NCBI RefSeq assembly: GCF_900112255.1
Contig: NZ_FOLE01000014.1
Coordinates: 1 to 44,345 of the forward strand
Length of the DNA stretch: 44,345 nt
Reading direction: 5' to 3'
DNA from: Flexibacter flexilis DSM 6793
GTDB lineage: Bacteria; Bacteroidota; Bacteroidia; Cytophagales; Flexibacteraceae
Position 1 is the first letter of the stretch. Each line of letters begins with the position of its first letter. The notes below the pieces were generated by a model. That model did not search any database. It saw only the letters and a list, made by a program, of their open reading frames with translations, and had not been told where the DNA came from. Both the position numbers and the translations under genes were made by a program. Shown here one piece after another: positions 6,886 through 14,325 of the stretch.

Positions 6886-7818
6886 TTAGGCTTGTTCGTT
6901 TGCCCAAACCAACCCTTCTGTAATGCCAAAGCCAACACCACGTTTAAAATCAACCATGACTTCAAGCTCTCGGCGATTGGATTGGACGATGATGTTTTCT
7001 TCCTCGTTTACACCGTCCTCCAACATGAGCAAGTTTGTTTTTTGCGTGATAATGATGCGATTAGAACCGTTCATGTACATAGGTGAAACCATCGTACAAT
7101 TGGTGAAATCCAGTGTTGAATTAGCGGCTGCGGTCAAGTCGTTTTGAAAATCAGCACCACGTTTGGCACGGAAATAATTACGGCGATGCGTCGGCGAAAT
7201 CAACATGACTAATTCGCCATCGCGAAACTCACTATTTACCGAATCGAAGACCGATTCGACTTTAGACACGATGTTTGCAGCGGAAATTGTTCCTGTTGCG
7301 GTTGGCACTATTTTCCCTGCGGTAATAGCGTCGGCGGTTACTTTCAAAATACCATCAAAGGAAGTCATTGCCCCGCCTGCAACACCAGGAGTCGGCGCAA
7401 CATAAGAGCCGTTCACGGTACACTTATTGATGTCTCGTTTGAGGCGTTCAGTAATTTTGTCGTAGATGTACTCGACAAAAGGATATGCTTCAGGTGATGA
7501 ATTGTTTGTTTTCAGGTGGCCAATCCAAGTGGCCTCAAGGTCTTTGGGATTAAAGGTATAATCCACTTTTACGGGGCGATTTTTGATGATTTCGGGCTTG
7601 AAATTGACGCTTCCCTTCGGTGTCCAACCTTTTTGGTAAGGCTGCATCATCTCGGCGATTTCAATTTCCGTCATCACGTATTCGTCCTGAATGCCTGAGA
7701 CAACAGTAAAATACTTACGCGCATCTTCTTGCGAGTAGAGCTTACTCATAATTTCAGCTTTTTTCTGGCGATAATACGCGCCCAAAGCCGCATTGAGTGC
7801 AGTTAAGTTTAATGACAT
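6886..7818 (-). CDS. Major capsid protein (HK97-type, inferred)
   Basis: Encodes 310 residues, a normal length for a compact HK97-fold capsid protein. It has a helical N-terminus, a beta-rich middle around TGTISAANIVSKVESVF and the LVMLISPTHRRNYFRA segment, and a C-terminal IIVQSNRRELEVMVDFKRG strand pair followed by GFGITEGLVW. This pattern is typical of Bacteroidota prophage capsid proteins. The upstream genes encode a scaffold-like coiled-coil protein and an S49 protease, the usual order protease-scaffold-capsid. The first about 37 codons are present a second time, in degenerate form, in the tandem duplication 7705-8141. Confidence 0.82.
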   Translation of the reverse strand: MSLNLTALNAALGAYYRQKKAEIMSKLYSQEDARKYFTVVSGIQDEYVMTEIEIAEMMQPYQKGWTPKGSVNFKPEIIKNRPVKVDYTFNPKDLEATWIGHLKTNNSSPEAYPFVEYIYDKITERLKRDINKCTVNGSYVAPTPGVAGGAMTSFDGILKVTADAITAGKIVPTATGTISAANIVSKVESVFDSVNSEFRDGELVMLISPTHRRNYFRAKRGADFQNDLTAAANSTLDFTNCTMVSPMYMNGSNRIIITQKTNLLMLEDGVNEEENIIVQSNRRELEVMVDFKRGVGFGITEGLVWANEQA

Positions 7819-8141
7819 GGGTTGTATAGAGTGGTTTTAAAAATGGATAAGTAATTGCAAAACAGCATTTTATTTTTTGCCAAGTGCTTTTTTGGCACGT
7901 TGGTTAAAATCAAATGAGCTGGCCTTAGTAAAATACTTACGCGCATCTTCTTGCGTGTAGAGCTTACTCGTAATGTCAGCTTTTTTCTGGCGATAATAGG
8001 CCCCCAAAGCCTCACTGAGTGTAGTTAAGTTTAATGACATAGGTATAGAGTGGCTTTAAAATGGATAAGTAATTACCAAACAGCATTTTAGCTTTTACCA
8101 AGTGCTTTGTTGGCGCGTTGGTTAAAATCAAATGAGCTGGC
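7705..8141 (-). repeat. Tandem duplication of the scaffold-capsid junction
   Basis: Segment 7705-7923 is repeated as 7927-8141 (offset 222 at one end and 218 at the other). Each unit contains, in leftward order, the last codons of the scaffold-like gene, the intergenic gap, and the first about 37 codons of the capsid gene. The copies differ by scattered substitutions and a few short indels, so the event is not very recent. At the junction (about 7924-7926) the capsid N-terminus of one copy is joined in frame to the scaffold C-terminus of the other, producing the ORF at 7870-8040. Confidence 0.9.
7870..8040 (-). CDS. Chimeric capsid-N / scaffold-C mini-protein
   Basis: A 56-residue frame that starts exactly like the major capsid protein (MSLNLT, then ALGAYYRQKKA and SQEDARKYF-like text) and ends like the scaffold-like protein (ASSFDFNQRAKKALGKK). 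It arose by tandem duplication of the scaffold-capsid junction. Despite visible divergence between the copies, the frame has no stop or frameshift, the ATG is kept, and substitutions are mostly tolerated ones. It sits between the scaffold and capsid genes in a strongly expressed unit. It may be a real assembly modulator or simply a not yet broken duplication scar. Confidence 0.6.
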   Translation of the reverse strand: MSLNLTTLSEALGAYYRQKKADITSKLYTQEDARKYFTKASSFDFNQRAKKALGKK

Positions 8142-8507
8142 GTTATAAGCTGTTTGTTGCGGGTCTGCACCGTCTGTTTCTGTCTTCTTGCCTTGAATGG
8201 ACGTGTGATTGTCCCCCGCACTTTGGTTGTCGGCCTTGAGCTTGGTAACCTCTTGCTCAAGGGCTGTAATTTTATCGGCGGAAGCGGAAGCATTAGCAGT
8301 CGCCGCATCGAGTTTGGTTTGCAAGTCTGCTACCTTGTCGGCGTTGGCTTGCGCTGCCTCAGCAGCTTCTCTGCTCAATAGCGTTACACCTGTTATTTTT
8401 GCTTCGGCCAAATCTGCATTGGCTTTGGCAATCATCTCTTGTGTGATTTGCGTTTCTGGCTTGGTGGAAAGAGCCAATACGTTTGGGAATTTGTTAAGGA
8501 AATTCAT
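8088..8507 (-). CDS. Scaffold-like capsid assembly protein
   Basis: Encodes 139 residues, almost entirely helical: Ala/Lys/Asp-rich heptads from about 20 to 100, then a polar linker and a basic end (FNQRANKALGKS). Small coiled-coil proteins between the prohead protease and the capsid gene usually act as scaffolds, with the basic C-terminus binding the capsid protein. The protease gene lies 19 bases upstream and the duplicated chimeric ORF follows. Scaffold function is inferred from position and composition. Confidence 0.65.
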   Translation of the reverse strand: MNFLNKFPNVLALSTKPETQITQEMIAKANADLAEAKITGVTLLSREAAEAAQANADKVADLQTKLDAATANASASADKITALEQEVTKLKADNQSAGDNHTSIQGKKTETDGADPQQTAYNASSFDFNQRANKALGKS

Positions 8508-8526
8508 AAGAAAAAAAGAGTGTTAT

Positions 8527-9417
8527 TTATGAATGAATACGGTGATGTAGCTTATTAACAGCCTCTTGCATGGAGCATATTCCATCGAGTAGGCCAATGT
8601 TTACGGCCTCTTGCGCCATGTACATGGCCCCATTAACGGGGGCTTCTGTTTTCAAATCAATGGCCAGATTGGGGCGGTTGGTTATGACGGCATTGCGGAA
8701 AACTTCGTTAATGGGGTCAAGCATATTCTTGCGAATCGGTCCATAATTCCCTGCTTTGGCCTCTATCACATCTTTGTTTTTTTCCGCGCTGGCCGTGGCT
8801 GTTACATAGTGTTCTTTCACGCCCATTTTTTCAAGCATACTGCTCATGTCATTGACTGCGATGGCTGTGCCAATACTTCCAACCATGGAGCTTTCCGAGT
8901 AAGCGTATATTTCATCACAGGCGGAAAGCAACCAATAACCTGCACTGGCGGCCAAGTCTTCTACCATGCCAAGGGTGGGTTTGCCATAGTCTTGGGAAAT
9001 AGATTTGATAGCATTGGCAAATACTTCTGTGCCTGCTACGCTGCCTCCTCCCGTGTCAAATACAAACATAACAGCGGCAATATTGGGGTGTGCGGCTGCG
9101 GCAAGTGATTGGCTCATAAGTTCTTTAGTGCCTGCACTAAAACAGCTTGATTCCTTCATCAAAGGGCCTCGCACCTCCACCACTGCGATAGATTGGGCGG
9201 GAGCTTGCTCCAACGTATAGCCACTAAATCCTGTGGAGGGGTCGCCATTGATGGCATAAGTTGCCAATGTGGGAGTTTCCATGTTGCCCGCCATTGCCTG
9301 CGCCTGTGGGTCAAATAGCATTTTCATTGCTAAAGGCAATAAAGTAGCGGCTATGTTATCTTCCATTAAAAAATTACTGGAGAGGGCGCGAATAGCGGCA
9401 ATGGCTTGGGCATTCAT
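8527..9417 (-). CDS. S49 family (SppA-like) prohead protease
   Basis: Encodes 296 residues, the usual size for phage S49 peptidases that mature the capsid. Residues 112-135 hold the FDTGGGSVAGTE turn. The nucleophile is Ser158 in AASAGYW (156-162), followed by the SMVGSIGTAI strand. The general-base lysine is probably Lys213 or Lys215 in ASAEKNKD. There is no signal peptide, which fits a prohead rather than a membrane enzyme. The scaffold-like gene and capsid gene follow downstream. Function is well supported by both motifs and order. Confidence 0.88.
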   Translation of the reverse strand: MNAQAIAAIRALSSNFLMEDNIAATLLPLAMKMLFDPQAQAMAGNMETPTLATYAINGDPSTGFSGYTLEQAPAQSIAVVEVRGPLMKESSCFSAGTKELMSQSLAAAAHPNIAAVMFVFDTGGGSVAGTEVFANAIKSISQDYGKPTLGMVEDLAASAGYWLLSACDEIYAYSESSMVGSIGTAIAVNDMSSMLEKMGVKEHYVTATASAEKNKDVIEAKAGNYGPIRKNMLDPINEVFRNAVITNRPNLAIDLKTEAPVNGAMYMAQEAVNIGLLDGICSMQEAVNKLHHRIHS

Positions 9418-9494
9418 GGGAGAGTGGTTATTAGGTTAGGTTAATGTGCAGCGCAAACCTGCCTGAATTATTATCCTCAAAAAAGGACAAAACA

Positions 9495-9523
9495 AAAGCC
9501 TATTCAGGGGCTGAATAGGCTTT
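9495..9523 (-). terminator. Strong terminator upstream of the protease gene
   Basis: Perfect 13-base stem AAAGCCTATTCAG (9495-9507)/CTGAATAGGCTTT (9511-9523), followed leftward by TTTTGTTTTG. It ends the transcript of the fibre-like gene at 9624-10340. The head genes therefore need a promoter between here and 9417 or read-through. Confidence 0.8.
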
Positions 9524-9550
9524 GAAATGAAAAGGCGGGCGCATCTCGTG

Positions 9551-9597
9551 TATTGCCATTACTGGCCTACACTACTCAGCTATTGCCATTATTGGCC
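9551..9597. repeat. Two 17-base direct repeats
   Basis: TATTGCCATTACTGGCC (9551-9567) and TATTGCCATTATTGGCC (9581-9597) are 30 bases apart with one difference, in the gap between the fibre-like gene and the terminator. They could be binding sites for a phage regulator. No ORF explains them. Confidence 0.6.
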
Positions 9598-9623
9598 CTA
9601 CTGTCTCGCGCCTTGCCATGTCT

Positions 9624-10340
9624 TTAAAGTAGCTGAATCACAGGGATATAATTGTCTGTCATTTCTCCTGCTGCCAATACTTTATCCGTCAGACCACCAA
9701 TGGCCTGTATTCTGTTGTATCCGATTTTTACTACTCTGCTGAATGCTCCGTAATATTTTTTGCCATCGACTGTAATTTGAATCGCGAAGGCAAAATATTG
9801 ATTCTTGCGAATGTCTCTGCCCGATGAGTTTTTTACACCTTTGGGAATGAGCCTGTAATGTCCTTCATTGACTGACATGGTTCTAAACCATTGTTCGCGT
9901 TCAATTGGCACGGCCAACAGGCTGTTTTCTGCGGGCAAAGCAAACTCGGTAGCGCGGCCTATATTGGCCGAATCGTTGTGTTTGGGGTGCGTCCAACGCG
10001 CTGATATTTTGAATTTTACGGATAAATCTGACCCATTTCTTTTCTTGCTTTTTTGTCTGGGCTTGCCTCGTAAAATGTGTACAACAGGCTGGTATTCAAG
10101 GAACTTTTGATTAAACGCTGACCAACGCAAAAACACGTTGTTGTTGTCGCACAAGAGGGTGAGCTGTGGAATGCTAATCTCTGTGCTATTGACATTGGCG
10201 GCCACAAAATCCTTGAGCTGGGCAAGCGTTACTTTATAGGTTGGCTCGTTGCCCGATTCGTCGGATAGAGGTAACAAATCCGTGCCTTTGAGTTCGCGTG
10301 TCAGGGCGGGTAATTGATGTATTTTGCTGCCTTCGCTCAT
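9624..10340 (-). CDS. Phage fibre-like structural protein
   Basis: Encodes 238 residues. The first 50 residues (HQLPALTRELKGTDLLPLSD, then a YKVTLAQLKDFV segment) match the N-terminal pattern often seen in Bacteroidota phage tail or head fibre proteins. Residues 60-238 are beta-rich with a basic patch (RGKPRQKSKKRNG) around 90-105. Its start overlaps the upstream gene end by 4 bases and a strong terminator follows. A virion surface protein is likely; receptor binding is only a guess. Confidence 0.6.
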   Translation of the reverse strand: MSEGSKIHQLPALTRELKGTDLLPLSDESGNEPTYKVTLAQLKDFVAANVNSTEISIPQLTLLCDNNNVFLRWSAFNQKFLEYQPVVHILRGKPRQKSKKRNGSDLSVKFKISARWTHPKHNDSANIGRATEFALPAENSLLAVPIEREQWFRTMSVNEGHYRLIPKGVKNSSGRDIRKNQYFAFAIQITVDGKKYYGAFSRVVKIGYNRIQAIGGLTDKVLAAGEMTDNYIPVIQLL

Positions 10341-10882
10341 AGAAGTATTGGGTCTAAGTTGTTTTGAAATACTTGGCCGCCATCGTTTAGGAGTAAGTAT
10401 TGTGGGGGCGCATAGAAGAAAGCAGGGTTTGCGCTTTGGTTTCGATAGCTAAAACTACGCCCAACCAAGCCCGTTACTTTTTCTTTTACGGCCAAATCTG
10501 CTTTGGAAAGCAAGAGCGGATTATCCATCGCCCCAATTATTTTACGCTGCCCGTGAGCGTTGGTAATAATGCCAATGCAAGGCACGGCGGCATATTGCCA
10601 AAGCCAATCAACTACTTCTGGGCGGTCTTTGGGTACAAAAAACGAAAGGTCTTTTTTCCAAAAATGGCCGTGTTTTGAATCATTGAATGTTTCGGTATAT
10701 CCTGCCGATTCGCTCGAAAAATGAATCTCTCTAAATTGAGAGGCCTGTGAAATAGTGATAGAGGATTGAACCGTCCCATTGACGGCGGGAGCAATGAACA
10801 GCACTTCGCGATAATCAATAAGCATGAGCTTAATGATACTTCCGAAATTGTCTCCCTGAAAATCCGCAATACCTTTTTCCAT
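10337..10882 (-). CDS. Phage virion-associated protein, unknown
   Basis: Encodes 181 residues, beta-rich, starting MEKGIADFQGDNFG. No transmembrane segment, signal peptide or catalytic motif is visible. It overlaps the fibre-like gene by 4 bases and so is translationally coupled to it. The pattern (beta strands, then APPQYLLLNDGG near the end) recalls small tail proteins. It may be a tail tip or baseplate component; the assignment is by context only. Confidence 0.55.
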   Translation of the reverse strand: MEKGIADFQGDNFGSIIKLMLIDYREVLFIAPAVNGTVQSSITISQASQFREIHFSSESAGYTETFNDSKHGHFWKKDLSFFVPKDRPEVVDWLWQYAAVPCIGIITNAHGQRKIIGAMDNPLLLSKADLAVKEKVTGLVGRSFSYRNQSANPAFFYAPPQYLLLNDGGQVFQNNLDPILL

Positions 10883-10917
10883 GCAACGAAGGTACTCAGA
10901 CCGCTGTACGTGGTAAA

Positions 10918-10953
10918 GGACAAAACGCGGGACAAATGAACTACTGGCGGAAA
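10918..10953. repeat. 36-base intergenic repeat, copy 1
   Basis: Starts GGACAAAACGCGGGACAAAT and ends CTGGCGGAAA. It matches 11458-11493 with two differences. It begins six bases past the stop codon of the gene at 10960-11418. It contains GGACAAA twice; GGACAAAA also occurs in the gaps near 5089 and 9485. Confidence 0.8.
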
Positions 10954-10959
10954 ATAGAT

Positions 10960-11418
10960 TTATAAAATCGGCTCAATGGCTTCTTTAAAACGTCTGTCAT
11001 AGCGATAATAATATTTCTTGAGCGTGTCAAAGGGTACATCTTCTTCGGTGAATCCGTACAAATCCATGAAGGCAATGATTCTGTCTTTAATGGTTTCCCC
11101 TGAAGCTCTACCATTGACAAAAGCGCAAAGGGCTGCATACATCATTCGCTTGAGTTCATTGCCCACGAATTTTTCGTGTTTGGGTTTCATAAAAAAACGA
11201 TGGTATTTGACCAAGTTCGCCGACAACGCAAAAACTACATACGCTTGGGCTTCGCATCGCTTTTTTTGCGTTTGAATGTTGGCATAAGATTGTAGCGAGC
11301 TGTACACCATTTTATGAAAGCCCACTGATTGAGAAAGCGCAATCGGTTGGGGGTGGGTGGCGGCAAAATACTTGGCCACCGCAGCGTTTACAGGGACGCG
11401 ATAAGTATATTGGGACAT
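10960..11418 (-). CDS. Phage protein, unknown function
   Basis: Encodes 152 residues from the ATG at 11418 (MSQYTYRVPVNAAVAKYF). A longer reading adds 19 residues that lie across the intergenic repeat region and is rejected. The protein is helical, with positively charged stretches (FFMKPKHEKFVGNELKRMM) and a C-terminal FTEEDVPFDTLKKYYYRYDRRF. It resembles small proteins found in the transposition/regulatory part of Bacteroidota phages, but no domain is recognised. It is flanked by the two copies of the 36-base repeat. Confidence 0.55.
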   Translation of the reverse strand: MSQYTYRVPVNAAVAKYFAATHPQPIALSQSVGFHKMVYSSLQSYANIQTQKKRCEAQAYVVFALSANLVKYHRFFMKPKHEKFVGNELKRMMYAALCAFVNGRASGETIKDRIIAFMDLYGFTEEDVPFDTLKKYYYRYDRRFKEAIEPIL

Positions 11419-11457
11419 AGGTTGTAGATTTGTTATCCGAAAGATAAAAGACGTGGG

Positions 11458-11493
11458 GGACAAAACGCAGGACAAATGAACTGCTGGCGGAAA
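11458..11493. repeat. 36-base intergenic repeat, copy 2
   Basis: Second copy of the sequence at 10918-10953, 540 bases away. It directly abuts the stop codon of the P-loop kinase gene (ends 11494) and lies 40 bases before the start of the next gene. Confidence 0.8.
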
Positions 11494-12027
11494 TTATACC
11501 GCAACAAAATCAAGTACGGCTTGCGGAATAGTGATTGTTTCTACGACAAGATGATTTGCACTGGTGGCTTGTGCATTGAGCTGTGCGTGTAATTGGAGTA
11601 GATAAGGGTAATTGACGGCGTACTCTTTGGACTTGATTAACAATAGCTTCTTGAGCGAATCTTGTATCGTATTGCGTTGCTGGTAATAGGTCAAGCATTG
11701 CTGCGGGGCGCAACTTTTATAGACAAACAACAGGCTGTATCCTTCGGATTTCAAATGCTTGATAGCCTGCTCGTAGAGTTTGCCAATGCCTAATGTTTCG
11801 TAAACAACAAAGGGCATTGTCTGGAGTTTTTCAAAGAAAACATTTTTGGCGTTTTCGTTCAATTGAAAGGGGTTGAGTTGTTGATTTTTTTGAAACGCCT
11901 CCAGTTTAATTTCGTCCAAGCACAGGTATTGATAGTGGGCAAATGCTTGGTGTTGTAGTAAGTGTTGGCACAGGGTACTTTTGCCACTGGCGATATTGCC
12001 ATACACAATGATACAGGCTTTTTGCAT
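11494..12027 (-). CDS. P-loop kinase (zeta-toxin / AAA_33-like)
   Basis: Encodes 177 residues from the ATG at 12027; the open frame upstream is a shadow of a GC-rich hairpin region. The Walker A loop GNIASGKST is at 10-18. A CLDEIKLEAF segment follows at about 35-44 and a YETLGIG strand in the middle, as in small kinases such as polynucleotide kinase, zeta toxins and shikimate-kinase-like enzymes. The substrate cannot be told. No partner antitoxin is adjacent. Phages use such kinases for nucleic-acid end repair or nucleotide modification, so a role in DNA/RNA repair is possible. Confidence 0.65.
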   Translation of the reverse strand: MQKACIIVYGNIASGKSTLCQHLLQHQAFAHYQYLCLDEIKLEAFQKNQQLNPFQLNENAKNVFFEKLQTMPFVVYETLGIGKLYEQAIKHLKSEGYSLLFVYKSCAPQQCLTYYQQRNTIQDSLKKLLLIKSKEYAVNYPYLLQLHAQLNAQATSANHLVVETITIPQAVLDFVAV

Positions 12028-12059
12028 AAAAAAGAACGGGGTTAGGTTGGAATGCGTTA

Positions 12060-12178
12060 GCTGCCTGAAGGGGCGCAGCCGCCTCCTCAAGAGGCCGAAG
12101 CGTAAGCGTAGCCGTAAGGGAGCGGCCACCCTTTTTCGGGTGGCAACGCCCAAAGATTTTTTTATTGAATTATACAGG
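12060..12178. other. GC-rich hairpin region between two early genes
   Basis: Local composition is much more GC-rich than the surrounding genes. It contains CCTCCTCAAGAGG, AGCGTAAGCGT and a stem GCCACCC-tttttc-GGGTGGC (about 12125-12144), followed by a T run near 12157. Its translation in one frame is a low-complexity L/R-rich string, so it is not coding. It may be a repeat element or structured RNA. Confidence 0.4.
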
Positions 12179-12204
12179 AAATGCCCGCACATCGCACGGG
12201 CTTT
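12179..12204. repeat. Short intergenic hairpin repeat, copy 1
   Basis: AATGCCCGCACATCGCACGG and following bases form a GCCCG/CGGGC hairpin. It is nearly the same as 12508-12534. It lies just after the stop codon (12216) of the next leftward-transcribed gene. Confidence 0.6.
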
Positions 12205-12215
12205 TGGGGGTTTAA

Positions 12216-12494
12216 TTATGTGTTTTGGAGGCTATCCTTTATACCAGATACATACGTCCATCCAAGTATTATAACCTTATCAGGAGTGGTGATTTTTATG
12301 TCAGTTAATGTGCGGCAGGCAGCAGGAATTAACTCAATAGAAACATCTTCAAAAAACCTACCATAAAAAAAATGACAGTATTGAATTAATTTTTCATCGG
12401 TAATTGTTCCGTGAACGGAAGGGATAACAAATGCTGTACGGTTATCAGCATAAGATACCACAATGAAATCTTTTTTAACAATTAAATTTTCCAT
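12216..12494 (-). CDS. Small phage protein, unknown
   Basis: Encodes 92 residues from the ATG at 12494 (MENLIVKKDFIVVSYADNR). Mixed beta/alpha, with no motif recognised. It is flanked on both sides by copies of the same short hairpin repeat (12179-12204 and 12508-12534). The surrounding genes are AT-rich early genes of unknown function. Confidence 0.5.
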   Translation of the reverse strand: MENLIVKKDFIVVSYADNRTAFVIPSVHGTITDEKLIQYCHFFYGRFFEDVSIELIPAACRTLTDIKITTPDKVIILGWTYVSGIKDSLQNT

Positions 12495-12507
12495 ATTTTT
12501 TCGGGGG

Positions 12508-12534
12508 AAATGCCCGCACAGATGCACGGGCTTT
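12508..12534. repeat. Short intergenic hairpin repeat, copy 2
   Basis: AAATGCCCGCACAGATGCAC and following bases form the same GCCCG/CGGGC hairpin as 12179-12204. It lies between the stop of the zinc-ribbon-like gene (12540) and the next start (12494). Two hairpins placed the same way suggest intercistronic mRNA stabilisers or attenuators. Confidence 0.6.
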
Positions 12535-12539
12535 GAGGT

Positions 12540-13028
12540 TTAATTATAAATATATTCTCCTGAAATACCATTAGCGCAATACCCACAAACACAGTTGTAC
12601 AATTTTTCTTTTCCCCTCATAATTGTAGCGGGGGAATGTTCAAATACTCTACTGCAATTATCGCAATTAAACTCGCCATAATCTGCGCAAAATCTCGCCT
12701 GCATAAACCATAGAACTACCCTTATTTTTGATTCAAAATCACGTTGCCTTTTGGCTTTTTGAAGTGTTTTTGTTTCAGCAACCCAAATTGCACTTTGTTT
12801 TTCAAAATCAGTGCGTTGTCCGAATTTTTCGGAGTGAATAGAGGAATGTTTCCTTATTCGCAAATACAACAACCTTTGACATTTTGCATACTCATTAGCT
12901 CTTAATTCTGCGTATTTTTCAAAGTATTCAAACTTTCTTGCACGCCGTGCCTTTCCTGCGTAAAAATCATACATCTTGTTTGCTTTATCATAAGCATTAG
13001 ATATATTATCATAAGTTGGAAGTATCAT
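12540..13028 (-). CDS. Putative zinc-ribbon protein, unknown
   Basis: Encodes 162 residues. The first 110 residues are helical and very basic (YAGKARRARKFEYFEKY, RLLYLRIRKH). The C-terminal part has two cysteine pairs, FNCDNC and NCVCGYC, about 25 residues apart, which is a zinc-ribbon-like arrangement. Such a combination suggests nucleic acid binding. It is four bases from the end of the upstream ParB-like gene. No family is recognised. Confidence 0.6.
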   Translation of the reverse strand: MILPTYDNISNAYDKANKMYDFYAGKARRARKFEYFEKYAELRANEYAKCQRLLYLRIRKHSSIHSEKFGQRTDFEKQSAIWVAETKTLQKAKRQRDFESKIRVVLWFMQARFCADYGEFNCDNCSRVFEHSPATIMRGKEKLYNCVCGYCANGISGEYIYN

Positions 13029-13032
13029 AAAA

Positions 13033-14325
13033 TCAGAAATTTAAAGGTGAAACAGGTGTGATTTTTACAGCAATTGAATCGCATAAATACAATGGGCATT
13101 GCGACGATAAGAACGTATATGTTCGTACTTCTTTCAAATGATTATAAAAAGAAGAAATGTCCATTTTTTTGAGTGGCTTACAGCGTTTATGCCTTGTGTT
13201 TGCAGCCTGAATTTTGTCGTTTATGTACTCAAAAAACCGTTCAATATCATGCACAATATCTCCATCTAATGCTCGTAGAAAATCCGCAAATTCCTCCTCT
13301 AATTTGTTCTTTGATGCAAGACGACTATACTTAATTAAATACATCTTTTCGGGGTATATTGAAGACGGTGCGGGCTTTTCTCGGCGCAAAGTCAGTTTAT
13401 CGCCTTCGGTTACGAACAAATCCGATGCGGCCAACGACTTGGCAAAATTGGTCAGGAGCTTGTGTAAAACGGCTTTTGTTTTTAGCTCCTTGCAATGCTG
13501 CATCAAATCGGTAGTAAGTACATGATAGTTGATAAACACGTGGCCATCAACGTATTTTTCAAGCAGGATTTGGCGCAACAAATCGCTGGTTACTTCCTTG
13601 CCTTCGTATGAATTGGCTTGTTTTTGCTGCAACTGCTGTTCCAACTCCTCAATCTTTCCCAGTGCGATTTGATACTCAAGCTGTGTAGGTCGCTGCTTGA
13701 GTTCGGCTATCTCTTCTTCCAACGCGCTCGGCTCTGGCTCTGCCTGCGGCGTGGGTGTGGCCGACTTCTTATGCAGACCACCCAACCCGAAACCTGCTTC
13801 GCGGACTGGCTGCGGAGTTTCAACCTTTTGCATCGGTACGTCGATGTAAAGCGTTGCTTGTTGTGGTACTTCTTCGGCGGTTACGTCCTCCACCAAAGAA
13901 CATTGCTTTGGTGGTTTTCGTTTGTCCGCAATTGCGGACACCGATTTGGCTGTAACCTTTCGGCCTGTTACTTGAGCGGTGTCGGTGGCCTCTTGCCAAA
14001 CCTCTGACCGATGCGCAGAACTGATGTTTGACAACTGCCTGTATTGAGCTTCATTTTGCGGTAAATCAGTAACGCCTGATTCGATGAGCTGCTCACGAAC
14101 CTCTACGGCTGCGATGTACTGATAAGCCGTGCTGCGGCCAATGCCATGTTTTTCGGAGATGTATTCCTCAAAAGTGTTGTAGCCTTCTCGATACAGGCGT
14201 TTTTCCTGAATCTCTAATAGAGCTGCGCCAACTTCCAAAAAAGCCTGTTTGTTTTTCTCTATAACAGCCTCTAAGTCAAGAAGTCTGTTAGATTCTTGGG
14301 TTGATAATACGTTAGGCGTTGTCAT
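13033..14325 (-). CDS. Large HTH protein, ParB/replication-like
   Basis: Encodes 430 residues from the ATG at 14325; a TTG two codons upstream is an alternative. The N-terminal about 150 residues have the pattern ALLEIQEKRLYREGYNTFEE followed by an HTH (GIGRSTAYQYI), known from DNA-binding proteins of phages, plasmids and integrative elements. A proline-rich linker (about 165-200) and a coiled coil with EEEIAELKQRPTQLEYQI follow, then a C-terminal domain with several basic stretches. It is likely a phage replication or partition DNA-binding protein; the exact role is unknown. Confidence 0.65.
   Translation of the reverse strand: MTTPNVLSTQESNRLLDLEAVIEKNKQAFLEVGAALLEIQEKRLYREGYNTFEEYISEKHGIGRSTAYQYIAAVEVREQLIESGVTDLPQNEAQYRQLSNISSAHRSEVWQEATDTAQVTGRKVTAKSVSAIADKRKPPKQCSLVEDVTAEEVPQQATLYIDVPMQKVETPQPVREAGFGLGGLHKKSATPTPQAEPEPSALEEEIAELKQRPTQLEYQIALGKIEELEQQLQQKQANSYEGKEVTSDLLRQILLEKYVDGHVFINYHVLTTDLMQHCKELKTKAVLHKLLTNFAKSLAASDLFVTEGDKLTLRREKPAPSSIYPEKMYLIKYSRLASKNKLEEEFADFLRALDGDIVHDIERFFEYINDKIQAANTRHKRCKPLKKMDISSFYNHLKEVRTYTFLSSQCPLYLCDSIAVKITPVSPLNF

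Noticed and set aside
9527-9742. + strand frame with YCHYWP repeated
   Set aside because: The repeated peptide only reflects the 17-base direct repeats; the rest is antisense to a well-supported gene.
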